A DNA stretch of 8,071 nucleotides from Bacteroidota bacterium. GTDB lineage: Bacteria > Bacteroidota > Bacteroidia > Flavobacteriales > Flavobacteriaceae. Where the stretch lies: the NCBI GenBank assembly GCA_022601215.1, contig JAHZIZ010000032.1:1-8071 (forward strand). Reading direction: 5' to 3'. The translations under genes and the position numbers were made by a program. Shown here in pieces: positions 1 to 6,818 of the stretch. The notes under the pieces were generated by a model that saw only the letters and a list, made by a program, of their open reading frames with translations, searched no databases and was not told the origin of the DNA. The number at the start of each line of letters is the position of its first letter. Within the stretch, counting starts at the first letter, position 1.

Positions 1-75
1 CGGTAATAACAAATTGCTTGGTAAAGTGTTGTTCCGGCACAAAATAGCGGGGTAATAGAGATATCGCATCACTTT

Positions 76-92
76 GTGTCAATCTTCGACAC
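76..92. repeat. Short inverted repeat GTGTC/GACAC
   Basis: A five-base perfect inverted repeat, GTGTC (76-80) and GACAC (88-92), is separated by seven bases. It is short enough to be chance, but it sits in the same gene-free block as the stronger bulged hairpin at 185-211. No T-run follows, so I do not call it a terminator. Confidence 0.25.
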
Positions 93-184
93 GTCTCATC
101 GCACATGCCAGGAAAAGTTCAAGCGCGCCAAATTTCGTTCCAGTAAGAAGTGTCAGCATTTTTCGTCATTCCTTCCACCAATTA

Positions 185-211
185 GCCAGGAACACTGACG
201 GCTGTTCCGGC
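185..211. repeat. Imperfect inverted repeat (bulged hairpin)
   Basis: GCC-A-GGAACA (185-194) can pair with TGTTCCGGC (203-211) across an eight-base loop, giving nine base pairs with one unpaired A at 188. It is GC-rich compared with its surroundings. No T-run follows on either strand, so it is not a typical intrinsic terminator. The right arm is the same nine bases that recur at 30-38, which ties the hairpin to the repeated words of this region. Its function is unknown. Confidence 0.5.
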
Positions 212-378
212 GATAGAAATATTGTTTCGGAATTCCCACCACGTTCCAAAGTTCGCGTTTCTGTAATTGCGAAAACATGGTCATTTACTGTAAAAAATGA
301 AAGCGCATTTGAGTGCCACTAAGAAAAGTAGACTGAAGAATTCCCACAAACAGATTGCAAATTCAAAGTTCAAACCGA

Positions 379-400
379 CAAATCTCAATTCTGAAATTTG
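379..400 (-). terminator. Weak hairpin downstream of the last gene, possible terminator
   Basis: On the transcribed minus strand, CAAATTTC and GAGATTTG can form an eight-pair stem (one G-U) around a six-base loop, starting about 35 bases after the stop codon of the truncated pagL copy. The stem is AT-rich and is not followed by a clear U-run on this strand. It is at best a weak terminator or mRNA 3'-end structure. It is listed because nothing better ends the minus-strand operon inside the window. Confidence 0.2.
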
Positions 401-412
401 ACATACCACTGA

Positions 413-455
413 TCTGAATTTATTTTTGGTATTCTAGCTAACTTGTCTGAATTTA
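413..455. repeat. 10-bp direct repeat straddling the end of the truncated pagL copy
   Basis: TCTGAATTTA occurs at 413-422 and again at 446-455. The two copies flank the stop codon at 434-436. They are 33 bases apart, so both are read in the same frame (Lys-Phe-Arg before the stop and again after it). The rest of the 33-base units agree poorly, so this is not a clean tandem duplication. It could mark a slippage or illegitimate recombination joint where the gene lost its 3' end, a target-site duplication, or coincidence in AT-rich DNA. Confidence 0.4.
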
Positions 456-1261
456 GAATCAAAGTAATCCACACCTAATTGAAGAGAGCTTTTGTAGTTT
501 ATTCGCTTATCTGCAAAAGCAGAAACCGTATAAAAAGGGAATTGCCCTTGTCCTACAACATCGCTTTCATTCCAACCAAAACGAAAGGCTATATTGTATT
601 TAATGCGCTCTGCATGCGATGTACTTGGCGGATCCTCTTCTTCGATATAATCTGGAAAATTTTCGTGGTCAAACAAATAACTTGCACCCACATTAAAGGC
701 CCACGTATTAGTACTATTATTCGGGGCTCTGAAGTTTGCGTTACTGTAATGGATGATACCAAATCCAGCCTGTACACCTAGTCCTTGCCAGATATTTTCC
801 TTAACATAGTTAAGTTTTAAAAAAGTGGTACTCAGTACATCCGAACCAAAAGCATTATTTAGGAAATTGGTTTCAGGGTCGTATGGATTAGTTGCATAAG
901 CAATTCCTTGTCCCATTCTAAAAACCAAGTTTCTATTTAAAAAATACCAATTCATATGGGCATACAAACTGTAGTTCTCACCCAAAATTGGATTATCAAA
1001 ATCCTGATATAACATTGTGAATCCCCAATCTGGATAATTATATCGTCTTTCGGCTTCACGGAATCCATAGGTTTTGCGGTTATAACTTAACCAGACTCCT
1101 TGTGGATGAGCCGTAATTAAATGTGAAATATCCGGGTTGTGTTCTAAAATACTTCCGTAGAAAGCATCTGCTTCAATAGCGAATGGTCTTGCCGGCTTGT
1201 CTTGTGACCATACGTTACCGCAAAAAAACAAGAAAGCTATAACAAATAGAATGTGTCTCAT
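434..1261 (-). CDS. PagL-like acyloxyacyl hydrolase, C-terminally truncated paralogue
   Basis: Predicted outer-membrane beta-barrel of the PagL / acyloxyacyl hydrolase family, which removes an ester-linked acyl chain from lipid A. The 275-aa product starts with a Sec signal peptide (cleavage likely near residues 19-21, WSQ-DK). It shares with the upstream paralogue the stretches YNYPDWG, LYQDF, GIAYxTNPxD and KSSLQxG, and the family motif HYSN (His171, Ser173). Asn185 occupies the position where Pseudomonas PagL has its catalytic Glu. Compared with the 364-aa paralogue it ends about 90 residues early, losing the last predicted strands and the C-terminal SLKTH-type segment. Reading past the TAG, or in the other frames, does not recover that segment, so this is a real loss and not a simple frameshift. 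It may be a pseudogene or have a changed role. An alternative ATG at 1288 overlaps the previous stop (TAATG) and would add nine residues. I prefer 1261 because it gives a normal signal peptide and follows a TAnnTTTG box. Confidence 0.75.
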   Translation of the reverse strand: MRHILFVIAFLFFCGNVWSQDKPARPFAIEADAFYGSILEHNPDISHLITAHPQGVWLSYNRKTYGFREAERRYNYPDWGFTMLYQDFDNPILGENYSLYAHMNWYFLNRNLVFRMGQGIAYATNPYDPETNFLNNAFGSDVLSTTFLKLNYVKENIWQGLGVQAGFGIIHYSNANFRAPNNSTNTWAFNVGASYLFDHENFPDYIEEEDPPSTSHAERIKYNIAFRFGWNESDVVGQGQFPFYTVSAFADKRINYKSSLQLGVDYFDSKFRQVS

Positions 1262-1277
1262 AGTTGGTAGAATGGCG

Positions 1278-1285
1278 CAAATATA
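1278..1285 (-). promoter_or_regulatory. Candidate Bacteroidota -7 box (TATATTTG) before the truncated pagL copy
   Basis: On the minus strand TATATTTG matches the Bacteroidota -7 consensus TAnnTTTG exactly and lies 16 bases before the ATG at 1261. I find no TTG at the expected -33 spacing. If active, it would transcribe the last gene separately even though its 5' end abuts the lipoprotein gene. It would also make the upstream ATG at 1288 untranslatable from that transcript. Confidence 0.4.
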
Positions 1286-1287
1286 CA

Positions 1288-2040
1288 TTAATCTTGAAAT
1301 ATTAAGCGCCCTGTAAAGATTTCTTCTACAGTAACTATTGGAGGTCTATTTATGGCAATAACATCACCGGTTCCCCTTATTTCTCCTCTAATTCTTTCTC
1401 TAGGATTTACTATCATCCTATTTGCACTTCGATGAAGAATTCGCAGGTCATTGACGAATAAATCTGCTCCTTCAAAAAGAGGTACTTCATCTTCAAAATT
1501 AATGATGGCCTTTTCGGCATAACCATCGATATAAAAAGCACTAAACCCGTTGGCTGCCACTCGAAAGTCCGCACAATCAATAGTCAGCGTAAAATCTCCA
1601 CTCTTACGAGTGCCATCTATTCCCCCAGTCGTATTAGAAACCAATTGTAAAAAGTCAAACCGAAGAACTCCTTCACTTACAACATCATACTCACTACTGT
1701 TTCTAATCTCCACCAAACTTGGTACTGTGACAATGGCTTTTGTACTTCCATAATCTCTAACCAAGTTGCACCGATTGTTATCTCGAACAACTAGTGTTTC
1801 GTCTTCAACGGTTACAGAAACATCATTTAACAAGTTCTCCCCCGTTTCGATAAGCACTTCTTGTACATCGCCTTGCTTTATGATCAATGACACATCATCT
1901 TCTATTCTAATTTTCCGAAAAGAAGGCATCTCGAATACGGCACTAACATGGTTCCCTTCCTTCTGAAGACAATTGGGAGCATCTTCACTATTGCATCCTA
2001 AAAAAGAACATAAAATGAATAAGTAGCTTATTTTTTTCAT
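1288..2040 (-). CDS. GIN-domain (DUF2807) lipoprotein, probably cell-surface
   Basis: A 250-aa protein with a type II signal peptide: hydrophobic residues 4-14, then Gly15-Cys16 as a relaxed lipobox. The residues after the lipidated Cys (Asn-Ser-Glu-Asp) are acidic, resembling the lipoprotein export signal that sends Bacteroidota lipoproteins to the outer-membrane surface. The mature part looks like the Bacteroidota GIN / DUF2807 fold (putative auto-transporter adhesin, head GIN domain). It begins with FRKIRIEDDVSLIIKQG (residues 41-57), followed by repeating short beta-strand segments such as VSVTVEDETLVVRDNN (74-89) and AIVTVPSLVEI (102-112), consistent with a beta-helix or sandwich. Cys24, Cys91 and Cys156 are also present. 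Its biochemical role is not known. It overlaps the upstream pagL-like gene by 4 bp (ATGA), and its TAA shares a base with a downstream ATG (TAATG). It is probably translated together with its PagL-like neighbours and may act with them at the outer membrane; that last point is inference. Confidence 0.8.
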   Translation of the reverse strand: MKKISYLFILCSFLGCNSEDAPNCLQKEGNHVSAVFEMPSFRKIRIEDDVSLIIKQGDVQEVLIETGENLLNDVSVTVEDETLVVRDNNRCNLVRDYGSTKAIVTVPSLVEIRNSSEYDVVSEGVLRFDFLQLVSNTTGGIDGTRKSGDFTLTIDCADFRVAANGFSAFYIDGYAEKAIINFEDEVPLFEGADLFVNDLRILHRSANRMIVNPRERIRGEIRGTGDVIAINRPPIVTVEEIFTGRLIFQD

Positions 2041-3131
2041 AATCGTATTCCTATTCCAAATTCAACATTCTCTGCATTTGCTGCATGCGTTTTTAAACTT
2101 ACCACACCAAAAACAGCATCACTTATATAGTACTTAACTCCAATTCTACTGTACACTCTGGGTTCGTATTCATATGGCCAATAAAGGTAATATCCTAGTT
2201 GAGTAGGTAGCGCTAATTTCCCAAGCCTTAACTCGTGTCCTACGAACAACCCTACCCTTTTATAATCTTCGTCTCCTGTTAGATTACTACTTGGAAATGA
2301 AAGAGCACGATATTCGATTTCCTTTTTTAGAAATTCTGAAACAAAAAGTTCTGTTCCAAATTGTAAACTACTCTTATATCCTAGTCGCTTGTCTGCATAG
2401 ATAGATAACACTCCGAAGGGCTGTTGTCCAAGTCCAATAATATCTCCTTCATTAACACCTCCTCTAAACACGATATTGTATTTTATTTTTTCTGAAAAGT
2501 CAATGGTATCAGCCTTCACTTGGCGCTCTTCCATTTTTGTCGGCGAACTATCATACTGTACACCTATATTAACCCCTACTACATTACTCCCTGAATTAGG
2601 CGCCTTAAAACTAGCATTAGAATGATGGACAAAAGAAAGTCCTAGCTGCATTCCCACACCTTCAAACAAATTGGGTTGATAATAATTCAATAAAATATAG
2701 GTAGAACCAACGAGATGACTTCCATAGGCGACATTTTTAAAATTGTCGTCGATGTCGAACGGATTGGTGTTATAGGCAATACCTTCTGCCAATCGTAATT
2801 GCAGACGTCTATTAAAAAAGTAGAAATTATAATGACCGTACAGCCCCAAGTTTTTGCCTAAGACCTCAGTCTTAAAGTCTTGATACAAAAATGAGACACC
2901 CCAATCTGGGTAGTTATAAGCAGCGTGCCAATATTTACCACCTTTGGTCTTTACATTATAACTTGCAACAAAGCCAGCAGGATGGTCTCGCACCAAATGC
3001 GCCACATTCTTATTATGACGAATCATGGTTCCAGAATACAGCTGTACATCAAAGTAAGCATTTGAAGGTGCTGTCTCCTGTCCAAAACAAAAGAAAGGAA
3101 GTAACAAAAGTAAAAGTAGGTAACGGGACAT
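2037..3131 (-). CDS. PagL-like acyloxyacyl hydrolase, full length
   Basis: Predicted outer-membrane lipid A deacylase of the PagL / acyloxyacyl hydrolase family, 364 aa. A Sec signal peptide (Leu-rich residues 4-12, cleavage near Gly17-Gln18) precedes alternating beta-strand sequence typical of a barrel. The family signature HHSN (residues 169-172) supplies His169 and Ser171 of the catalytic site. The expected acidic partner, 14 residues after the His in Pseudomonas PagL, is Asn183 here. At 364 aa it is much longer than the compact Pseudomonas enzyme, as I recall for Bacteroidota members. The C-terminal stretch with SLKTHxAxAENVEFGIGIRL-like character (345-364) also fits them. It is the first gene of a three-gene envelope cluster. 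The stop overlaps the lipoprotein start by 4 bp. The start is the only ATG giving a signal peptide, and it follows a TAnnTTTG box by four bases, so the mRNA may be nearly leaderless. Activity on lipid A is inferred from the family and not shown here. Confidence 0.82.
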   Translation of the reverse strand: MSRYLLLLLLLPFFCFGQETAPSNAYFDVQLYSGTMIRHNKNVAHLVRDHPAGFVASYNVKTKGGKYWHAAYNYPDWGVSFLYQDFKTEVLGKNLGLYGHYNFYFFNRRLQLRLAEGIAYNTNPFDIDDNFKNVAYGSHLVGSTYILLNYYQPNLFEGVGMQLGLSFVHHSNASFKAPNSGSNVVGVNIGVQYDSSPTKMEERQVKADTIDFSEKIKYNIVFRGGVNEGDIIGLGQQPFGVLSIYADKRLGYKSSLQFGTELFVSEFLKKEIEYRALSFPSSNLTGDEDYKRVGLFVGHELRLGKLALPTQLGYYLYWPYEYEPRVYSRIGVKYYISDAVFGVVSLKTHAANAENVEFGIGIRL

Positions 3132-3135
3132 GCCG

Positions 3136-3143
3136 CAAAAATA
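3136..3143 (-). promoter_or_regulatory. Candidate promoter -7 box (TATTTTTG) of the envelope cluster
   Basis: On the minus strand TATTTTTG fits TAnnTTTG and lies only four bases before the ATG of the full-length pagL-like gene, inside the short gap after the metF stop. Transcription starting a few bases downstream of such a box would begin at or next to the ATG, giving a very short or absent leader. No clear TTG is seen at the usual -33 spacing. The box suggests the envelope genes can be expressed independently of the methionine operon. Confidence 0.45.
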
Positions 3144-3148
3144 GCAAA

Positions 3149-4105
3149 TTAAAAAATCTGCGAGGCGATAGCTCTAATATTATCGCTTTTACCCATTGAA
3201 TAATAATGTAATACAGGTACCCCTGCGGCAATCAACTCTTTGCTTTGTGCTACACACCAATCAATACCAACTTGACGCACTGCTTTATTATCGTTGCACT
3301 TTACAACTTCCATAATTAGGTCGTCTGGCAGCTCTAAACTAAAGCGATGCGGAATTAGATTGAGCTGTTTTTTTGTCGCAATTGGTTTAAGTCCAGGAAT
3401 GATAGGTACTGTGATGCCTTCAGAACGACATTTATCTACAAAATCGAAATAGCGTTGGTTTTCAAAAAACATCTGAGTCACAATGTAAGTAGCTCCTTGT
3501 TTTATCTTCTTCTTTAAAAAATGAATATCACTATCCAAACTAGGTGCCTCCATATGCTTTTCGGGATAACCAGCAACACCAATACAGAAATCGGTTTGCG
3601 ATTGATTCTGAATTTCCTCATCGAGATAAACCCCATTATTTAAGTCAGAAATTTGACCGACCAACTCGTTGGCATATTTATGCCCTTCTCTTTCTGGAGT
3701 GAAGTAGGTTTCACTTTTAACGGCATCTCCTCGCAGCGCCATCACATTGTCTATCCCTAAAAACCCAAGATCGATTAAGAAATTTTCTGTATCTTCTTTG
3801 GTAAAGCCTCCACATAAAATATGAGGAATCGCATCAACACTATATTTATTCTGGATAGCAGCACAAATTCCAACCGTACCAGGGCGTTTTCGGACTACCT
3901 GCTTCTGCAGCAACCCATTTTCCAATTCCTTATAAACGTATTCTTCTCTATGATAGGTAACATCAATAAAGGGAGGATTAAATTCCATTAACGGATCAAT
4001 ATTCTCAAAAATTGAGTTGATATTTTGTCCTTTTAAAGGGGGTAAAATCTCAAATGAAAACTGAGTTTTGCTGTTGGCAGTTTTTATGTGTTCGGTTACT
4101 TTCAT
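3149..4105 (-). CDS. metF: 5,10-methylenetetrahydrofolate reductase
   Basis: Cytoplasmic FAD enzyme that reduces 5,10-methylene-THF to 5-methyl-THF, the methyl donor used by the MetH proteins encoded immediately upstream. The 318-aa product has the MetF TIM-barrel landmarks in order: SFEILPP at 17-23 with Glu19 in the place of E. coli Glu28; ALRGD at 123-127 with the folate/flavin-site Asp; GVAGYPEKH at 176-184; and TQMFF at 210-214 with the conserved Gln. It ends with HYYSMG (300-305). An upstream ATG at 4132 would add nine residues (ending in CRLM) and overlap metH by 28 bp. I choose the ATG at 4105 because it shares one base with the metH TAA (TAATG), a typical coupling signal, and because the protein then begins MKVTEHIK as I recall for flavobacterial MetF. 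No terminator separates it from the envelope cluster. Confidence 0.95.
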   Translation of the reverse strand: MKVTEHIKTANSKTQFSFEILPPLKGQNINSIFENIDPLMEFNPPFIDVTYHREEYVYKELENGLLQKQVVRKRPGTVGICAAIQNKYSVDAIPHILCGGFTKEDTENFLIDLGFLGIDNVMALRGDAVKSETYFTPEREGHKYANELVGQISDLNNGVYLDEEIQNQSQTDFCIGVAGYPEKHMEAPSLDSDIHFLKKKIKQGATYIVTQMFFENQRYFDFVDKCRSEGITVPIIPGLKPIATKKQLNLIPHRFSLELPDDLIMEVVKCNDNKAVRQVGIDWCVAQSKELIAAGVPVLHYYSMGKSDNIRAIASQIF

Positions 4106-6810
4106 TAGTCTGCAATATTGGGTTGTAGCCACTTAGTAGCTTTCTCTTCTGAAATATTTTTACGGATAGCATAGTCCGCTACTTGATCCTCTTTTATTTT
4201 ACCTAATCCGAAATAACGAGCTTCTGGATTTTCAAAGTAATACCCAGAAACCGAAGCAGCAGGCCACATTGCCAAGCTTTCTGTAAGCTCTACGCCAATT
4301 TGTTCTTTTACCTGAAGGAGCTGCCAAATGGTTTCTTTCTCTAAATGATCAGGACATGCTGGGTAGCCTGGAGCCGGACGAATTCCTTTATAAGATTCTT
4401 TTATTAATTCTTCGTTGGTAAGCTTCTCATCAACGGCATAACCCCAATGAGAGGTCCGCACTTCTTTATGCAAGTACTCCGCGAATGCCTCAGCTAGACG
4501 ATCTGCCAAGGCTTTAATCATGATGCTATTATAGTCATCATTATCTGCTTCGAATTTTGCAGCCAACTGAGCGGTTCCAAAACCGGTAGTTACACAAAAA
4601 CAGCCTATGTAATCGGTAAGGCCACTTTCGGTGGGAGCAATAAAGTCCGCCAAGGCTATATTAGGCCTGCCTTTTGCTTTTTTGCTTTGTTGTCTAAGTG
4701 TTCGAAAGACGAATCTTTGTTGATGCCCAGGACTCACTTCTTCGTTCGAATGAACACATTCAATATCATCATCATTAATCGTATTAGCTTCAAACAAACC
4801 AAAAATGGCTTTTGCTGTGAGTAATTTTTCCGATAGTACTCGATCGAGTAATAGCTGGGCATCTTGAAATAATTCTGATGCCTGCGCTCCAACAATATTG
4901 TCTTTTAATATCGCAGGAAATCGACCATGCAAATCCCAACTTCTAAAAAAGGGAGTCCAATCGATATACCCCTTAAGGTGTTCCATATCAAAATCTTCTA
5001 TAATTTGGACTCCGAGTTTGTTAGGTGTTTTTATTTCTGAAGCATTCCAGTCTATTTTAAATTTATTGGCCCTCGCATCTTCTATTGAAACAAAGGTTTT
5101 TATTTTTTGTCGGTTTAAAAATCCTTCTCGAAATTGTGCGTACTCATCTTTAAGAGATTTGATATATCCGACCTTTCTTTCTTTTTGCAATAAATCACCT
5201 ACTACAGTTACTGCCCTAGAAGCATCATTCACATGTACTACAGCATGTTTATACTGCGGGTCGATTTTAACTGCGGTATGCGCCTTACTTGTAGTAGCCC
5301 CTCCAATTAATAAGGGTACTTCAAAATCCTGTCGTTGCATTTCCTTTGCTAGAAATACCATTTCATCTAGAGAAGGTGTAATAAGTCCACTCAAACCTAT
5401 GACATCTACTTTTTGCGCCTTAGCCTCGGCAATAATTCGTTCTGGCGGCACCATAACTCCAAGATCAATAATTTCATAATTATTACAAGCGAGCACTACA
5501 GAAACGATATTCTTACCAATATCATGGACATCTCCTTTTACTGTAGCCATAAGTACTTTTCCAGCTCCCGATTGAACATGTTTATTATTATTCTTCCTCT
5601 TTTCTTCATCAATATAAGGTTCCAAATATGCGACCGCTTTTTTCATAACGCGAGCACTTTTCACCACCTGAGGAAGAAACATCTTTCCGCTTCCAAAAAG
5701 ATCACCTACCACATTCATACCTGTCATAAGATGTCCCTCGATTACTTCTATGGGTGCGGAAGCTCTACTCCTAGCTTCTTCTACATCTTCAATAATATAA
5801 CCATCAATTCCTTTTACCAATGCTCTAGTGATGCGATCTTGAAGCGACGTTTCTCTCCAAGAAAGATCAACAGTTTTTTCTTTGAAGGTTCCCTTAACCG
5901 TTTCTGCAAAATCTAACAACCGCTCAGTCGCATCATCCCTTCGATCTAAAATAACGTCTTCTACATGTTCAAGTAAATCTTTTGGAATATCATCATACAC
6001 TTCTAGCATTGTCGGATTAACTATACCCATATTCATCCCAGCCGCAATAGCATGATATAAAAACACTGAATGCATAGCCTCGCGCACAGTATTGTTCCCT
6101 CTAAAACTAAATGACACATTGCTCACTCCGCCACTAACACTGCAATGAGGAAGGTTTTTGCGAACCCAACGGGTACCTTCAATAAAATCGATAGCATTTT
6201 TTCTATGCTCTTCCATTCCAGTAGCAACAGGGAAAATATTGAGGTCAAAAATGATATCTTCTGGAGGTAAACCTACCTCGTCAACCAAAATACGATAACT
6301 ACGCTCTGCGATTTCAATTCTACGATTTAAGGTGTCCGCTTGTCCTACCTCATCAAACGCCATAATAATGACTGCCGCTCCATAACGCCTTATCAGTTTC
6401 CCTTGTCTTATAAACTCAGCTTTCCCTTCTTTTAGACTAATGGAATTAACAACACACTTTCCTTGTACAACCTGAAGTCCAGCTTCAATGATATCCCATT
6501 TAGAACTATCTATCATAATAGGGACTCGTGCAATATCAGGCTCTGCAATTACGAGATTCAAAAATTTCACCATAGCCTCTTTACCATCTATAAGTCCGTC
6601 GTCCATATTGATGTCAATAATCTGTGCACCACCTTCAACTTGGTGTCGTGCAACGGCAAGTGCCTCTTCAAAATTCTCTTCTTTTATCAATCGGAGAAAT
6701 CTTTTAGAACCCGCAACATTAGTTCGCTCCCCAACATTAATGAAATTACTTTCCGGGGTTATAACAAGGGGTTCAAGTCCGCTTAATCTTAAATATCTTT
6801 TCTCTTTCAT
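4105..6810 (-). CDS. metH: Cobalamin-dependent methionine synthase, C-terminal subunit (folate, B12 and SAM-reactivation domains)
   Basis: A 901-aa protein carrying the methyl-transfer machinery of methionine synthase without the N-terminal homocysteine domain. Residues about 20-280 are the pterin-binding domain ([11 protein letters not shown] at 25-35, [11 protein letters not shown] at 66-76, DSSKW at 101-105, DLNIFP at 189-194). Residues about 320-410 are the helical cobalamin cap. The B12-binding Rossmann domain follows, with [11 protein letters not shown] at 426-436 (lower-ligand His429 in DxHxxG), [11 protein letters not shown] at 474-484 and [11 protein letters not shown] at 503-513. 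Residues from about 600 form the SAM-dependent activation domain, with [12 protein letters not shown] at 811-822 and [17 protein letters not shown] at 856-872. The zinc/homocysteine half is a separate gene upstream, so the two must work together in trans, a known arrangement in Bacteroidota. The start lies 8 bp after the dehydratase stop. I see no Shine-Dalgarno sequence. Confidence 0.96.
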   Translation of the reverse strand: MKEKRYLRLSGLEPLVITPESNFINVGERTNVAGSKRFLRLIKEENFEEALAVARHQVEGGAQIIDINMDDGLIDGKEAMVKFLNLVIAEPDIARVPIMIDSSKWDIIEAGLQVVQGKCVVNSISLKEGKAEFIRQGKLIRRYGAAVIIMAFDEVGQADTLNRRIEIAERSYRILVDEVGLPPEDIIFDLNIFPVATGMEEHRKNAIDFIEGTRWVRKNLPHCSVSGGVSNVSFSFRGNNTVREAMHSVFLYHAIAAGMNMGIVNPTMLEVYDDIPKDLLEHVEDVILDRRDDATERLLDFAETVKGTFKEKTVDLSWRETSLQDRITRALVKGIDGYIIEDVEEARSRASAPIEVIEGHLMTGMNVVGDLFGSGKMFLPQVVKSARVMKKAVAYLEPYIDEEKRKNNNKHVQSGAGKVLMATVKGDVHDIGKNIVSVVLACNNYEIIDLGVMVPPERIIAEAKAQKVDVIGLSGLITPSLDEMVFLAKEMQRQDFEVPLLIGGATTSKAHTAVKIDPQYKHAVVHVNDASRAVTVVGDLLQKERKVGYIKSLKDEYAQFREGFLNRQKIKTFVSIEDARANKFKIDWNASEIKTPNKLGVQIIEDFDMEHLKGYIDWTPFFRSWDLHGRFPAILKDNIVGAQASELFQDAQLLLDRVLSEKLLTAKAIFGLFEANTINDDDIECVHSNEEVSPGHQQRFVFRTLRQQSKKAKGRPNIALADFIAPTESGLTDYIGCFCVTTGFGTAQLAAKFEADNDDYNSIMIKALADRLAEAFAEYLHKEVRTSHWGYAVDEKLTNEELIKESYKGIRPAPGYPACPDHLEKETIWQLLQVKEQIGVELTESLAMWPAASVSGYYFENPEARYFGLGKIKEDQVADYAIRKNISEEKATKWLQPNIAD

Positions 6811-6818
6811 ATGACTCT

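Larger units (their letters stand above)
1..433. other. Gene-free left-end region with short repeats and small hairpins
   Basis: I see no convincing gene in this stretch. Positions 60-240 are about 45-48% G+C by hand count, a little richer than the coding DNA around it, and the part next to the last gene (about 320-433) is AT-rich. Several frames stay open at once between about 60 and 320 on both strands, but none gives a product I recognise, and the longest (plus strand, 74-322) has no supporting context. Repeated words are present: TGTTCCGGC at 30-38 and 203-211, and GAATTCCCAC at 230-239 and 338-347. Small inverted repeats lie at 76-92 and 185-211. The region could be a dispersed intergenic repeat, the remnant of a small element, or the edge of something continuing left of the window. 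The sequence alone does not decide between these. Confidence 0.5.

Noticed and set aside
79..159. Minus-strand 26-codon frame (begins MLTLLTGTKF) with an AAGGA about a dozen bases upstream of its ATG
   Set aside because: The sequence looks fairly protein-like, but it is very short, unrecognised, and in a lineage that rarely uses Shine-Dalgarno sites. Too little to call a gene.
1..211. Integron attC-like site suggested by the bulged hairpin and repeated TGTTCCGGC
   Set aside because: I could not find the required RYYYAAC / GTTRRRY outer boxes in the right arrangement, and no integrase is in the window.
74..322. 82-codon plus-strand open frame in the left-end region
   Set aside because: No recognised domain, Arg/Ser-rich composition, no promoter or neighbouring gene on this strand, and minus-strand frames are open over the same bases. 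It looks like a chance or shadow frame.
3132..3148. Terminator between metF and the envelope cluster
   Set aside because: The gap is only 17 bases and has no stem-loop plus T-run. A promoter-like box is seen there instead.
4898..5916. Long plus-strand open frames opposite metH
   Set aside because: They are antisense to the conserved MetH cobalamin and activation domains, and their translations have no protein-like motifs.
6811..6818. SAM or cobalamin riboswitch controlling metH
   Set aside because: The genes are too tightly packed to hold one within this window. Any such leader would lie upstream of metH-N, beyond the right edge.
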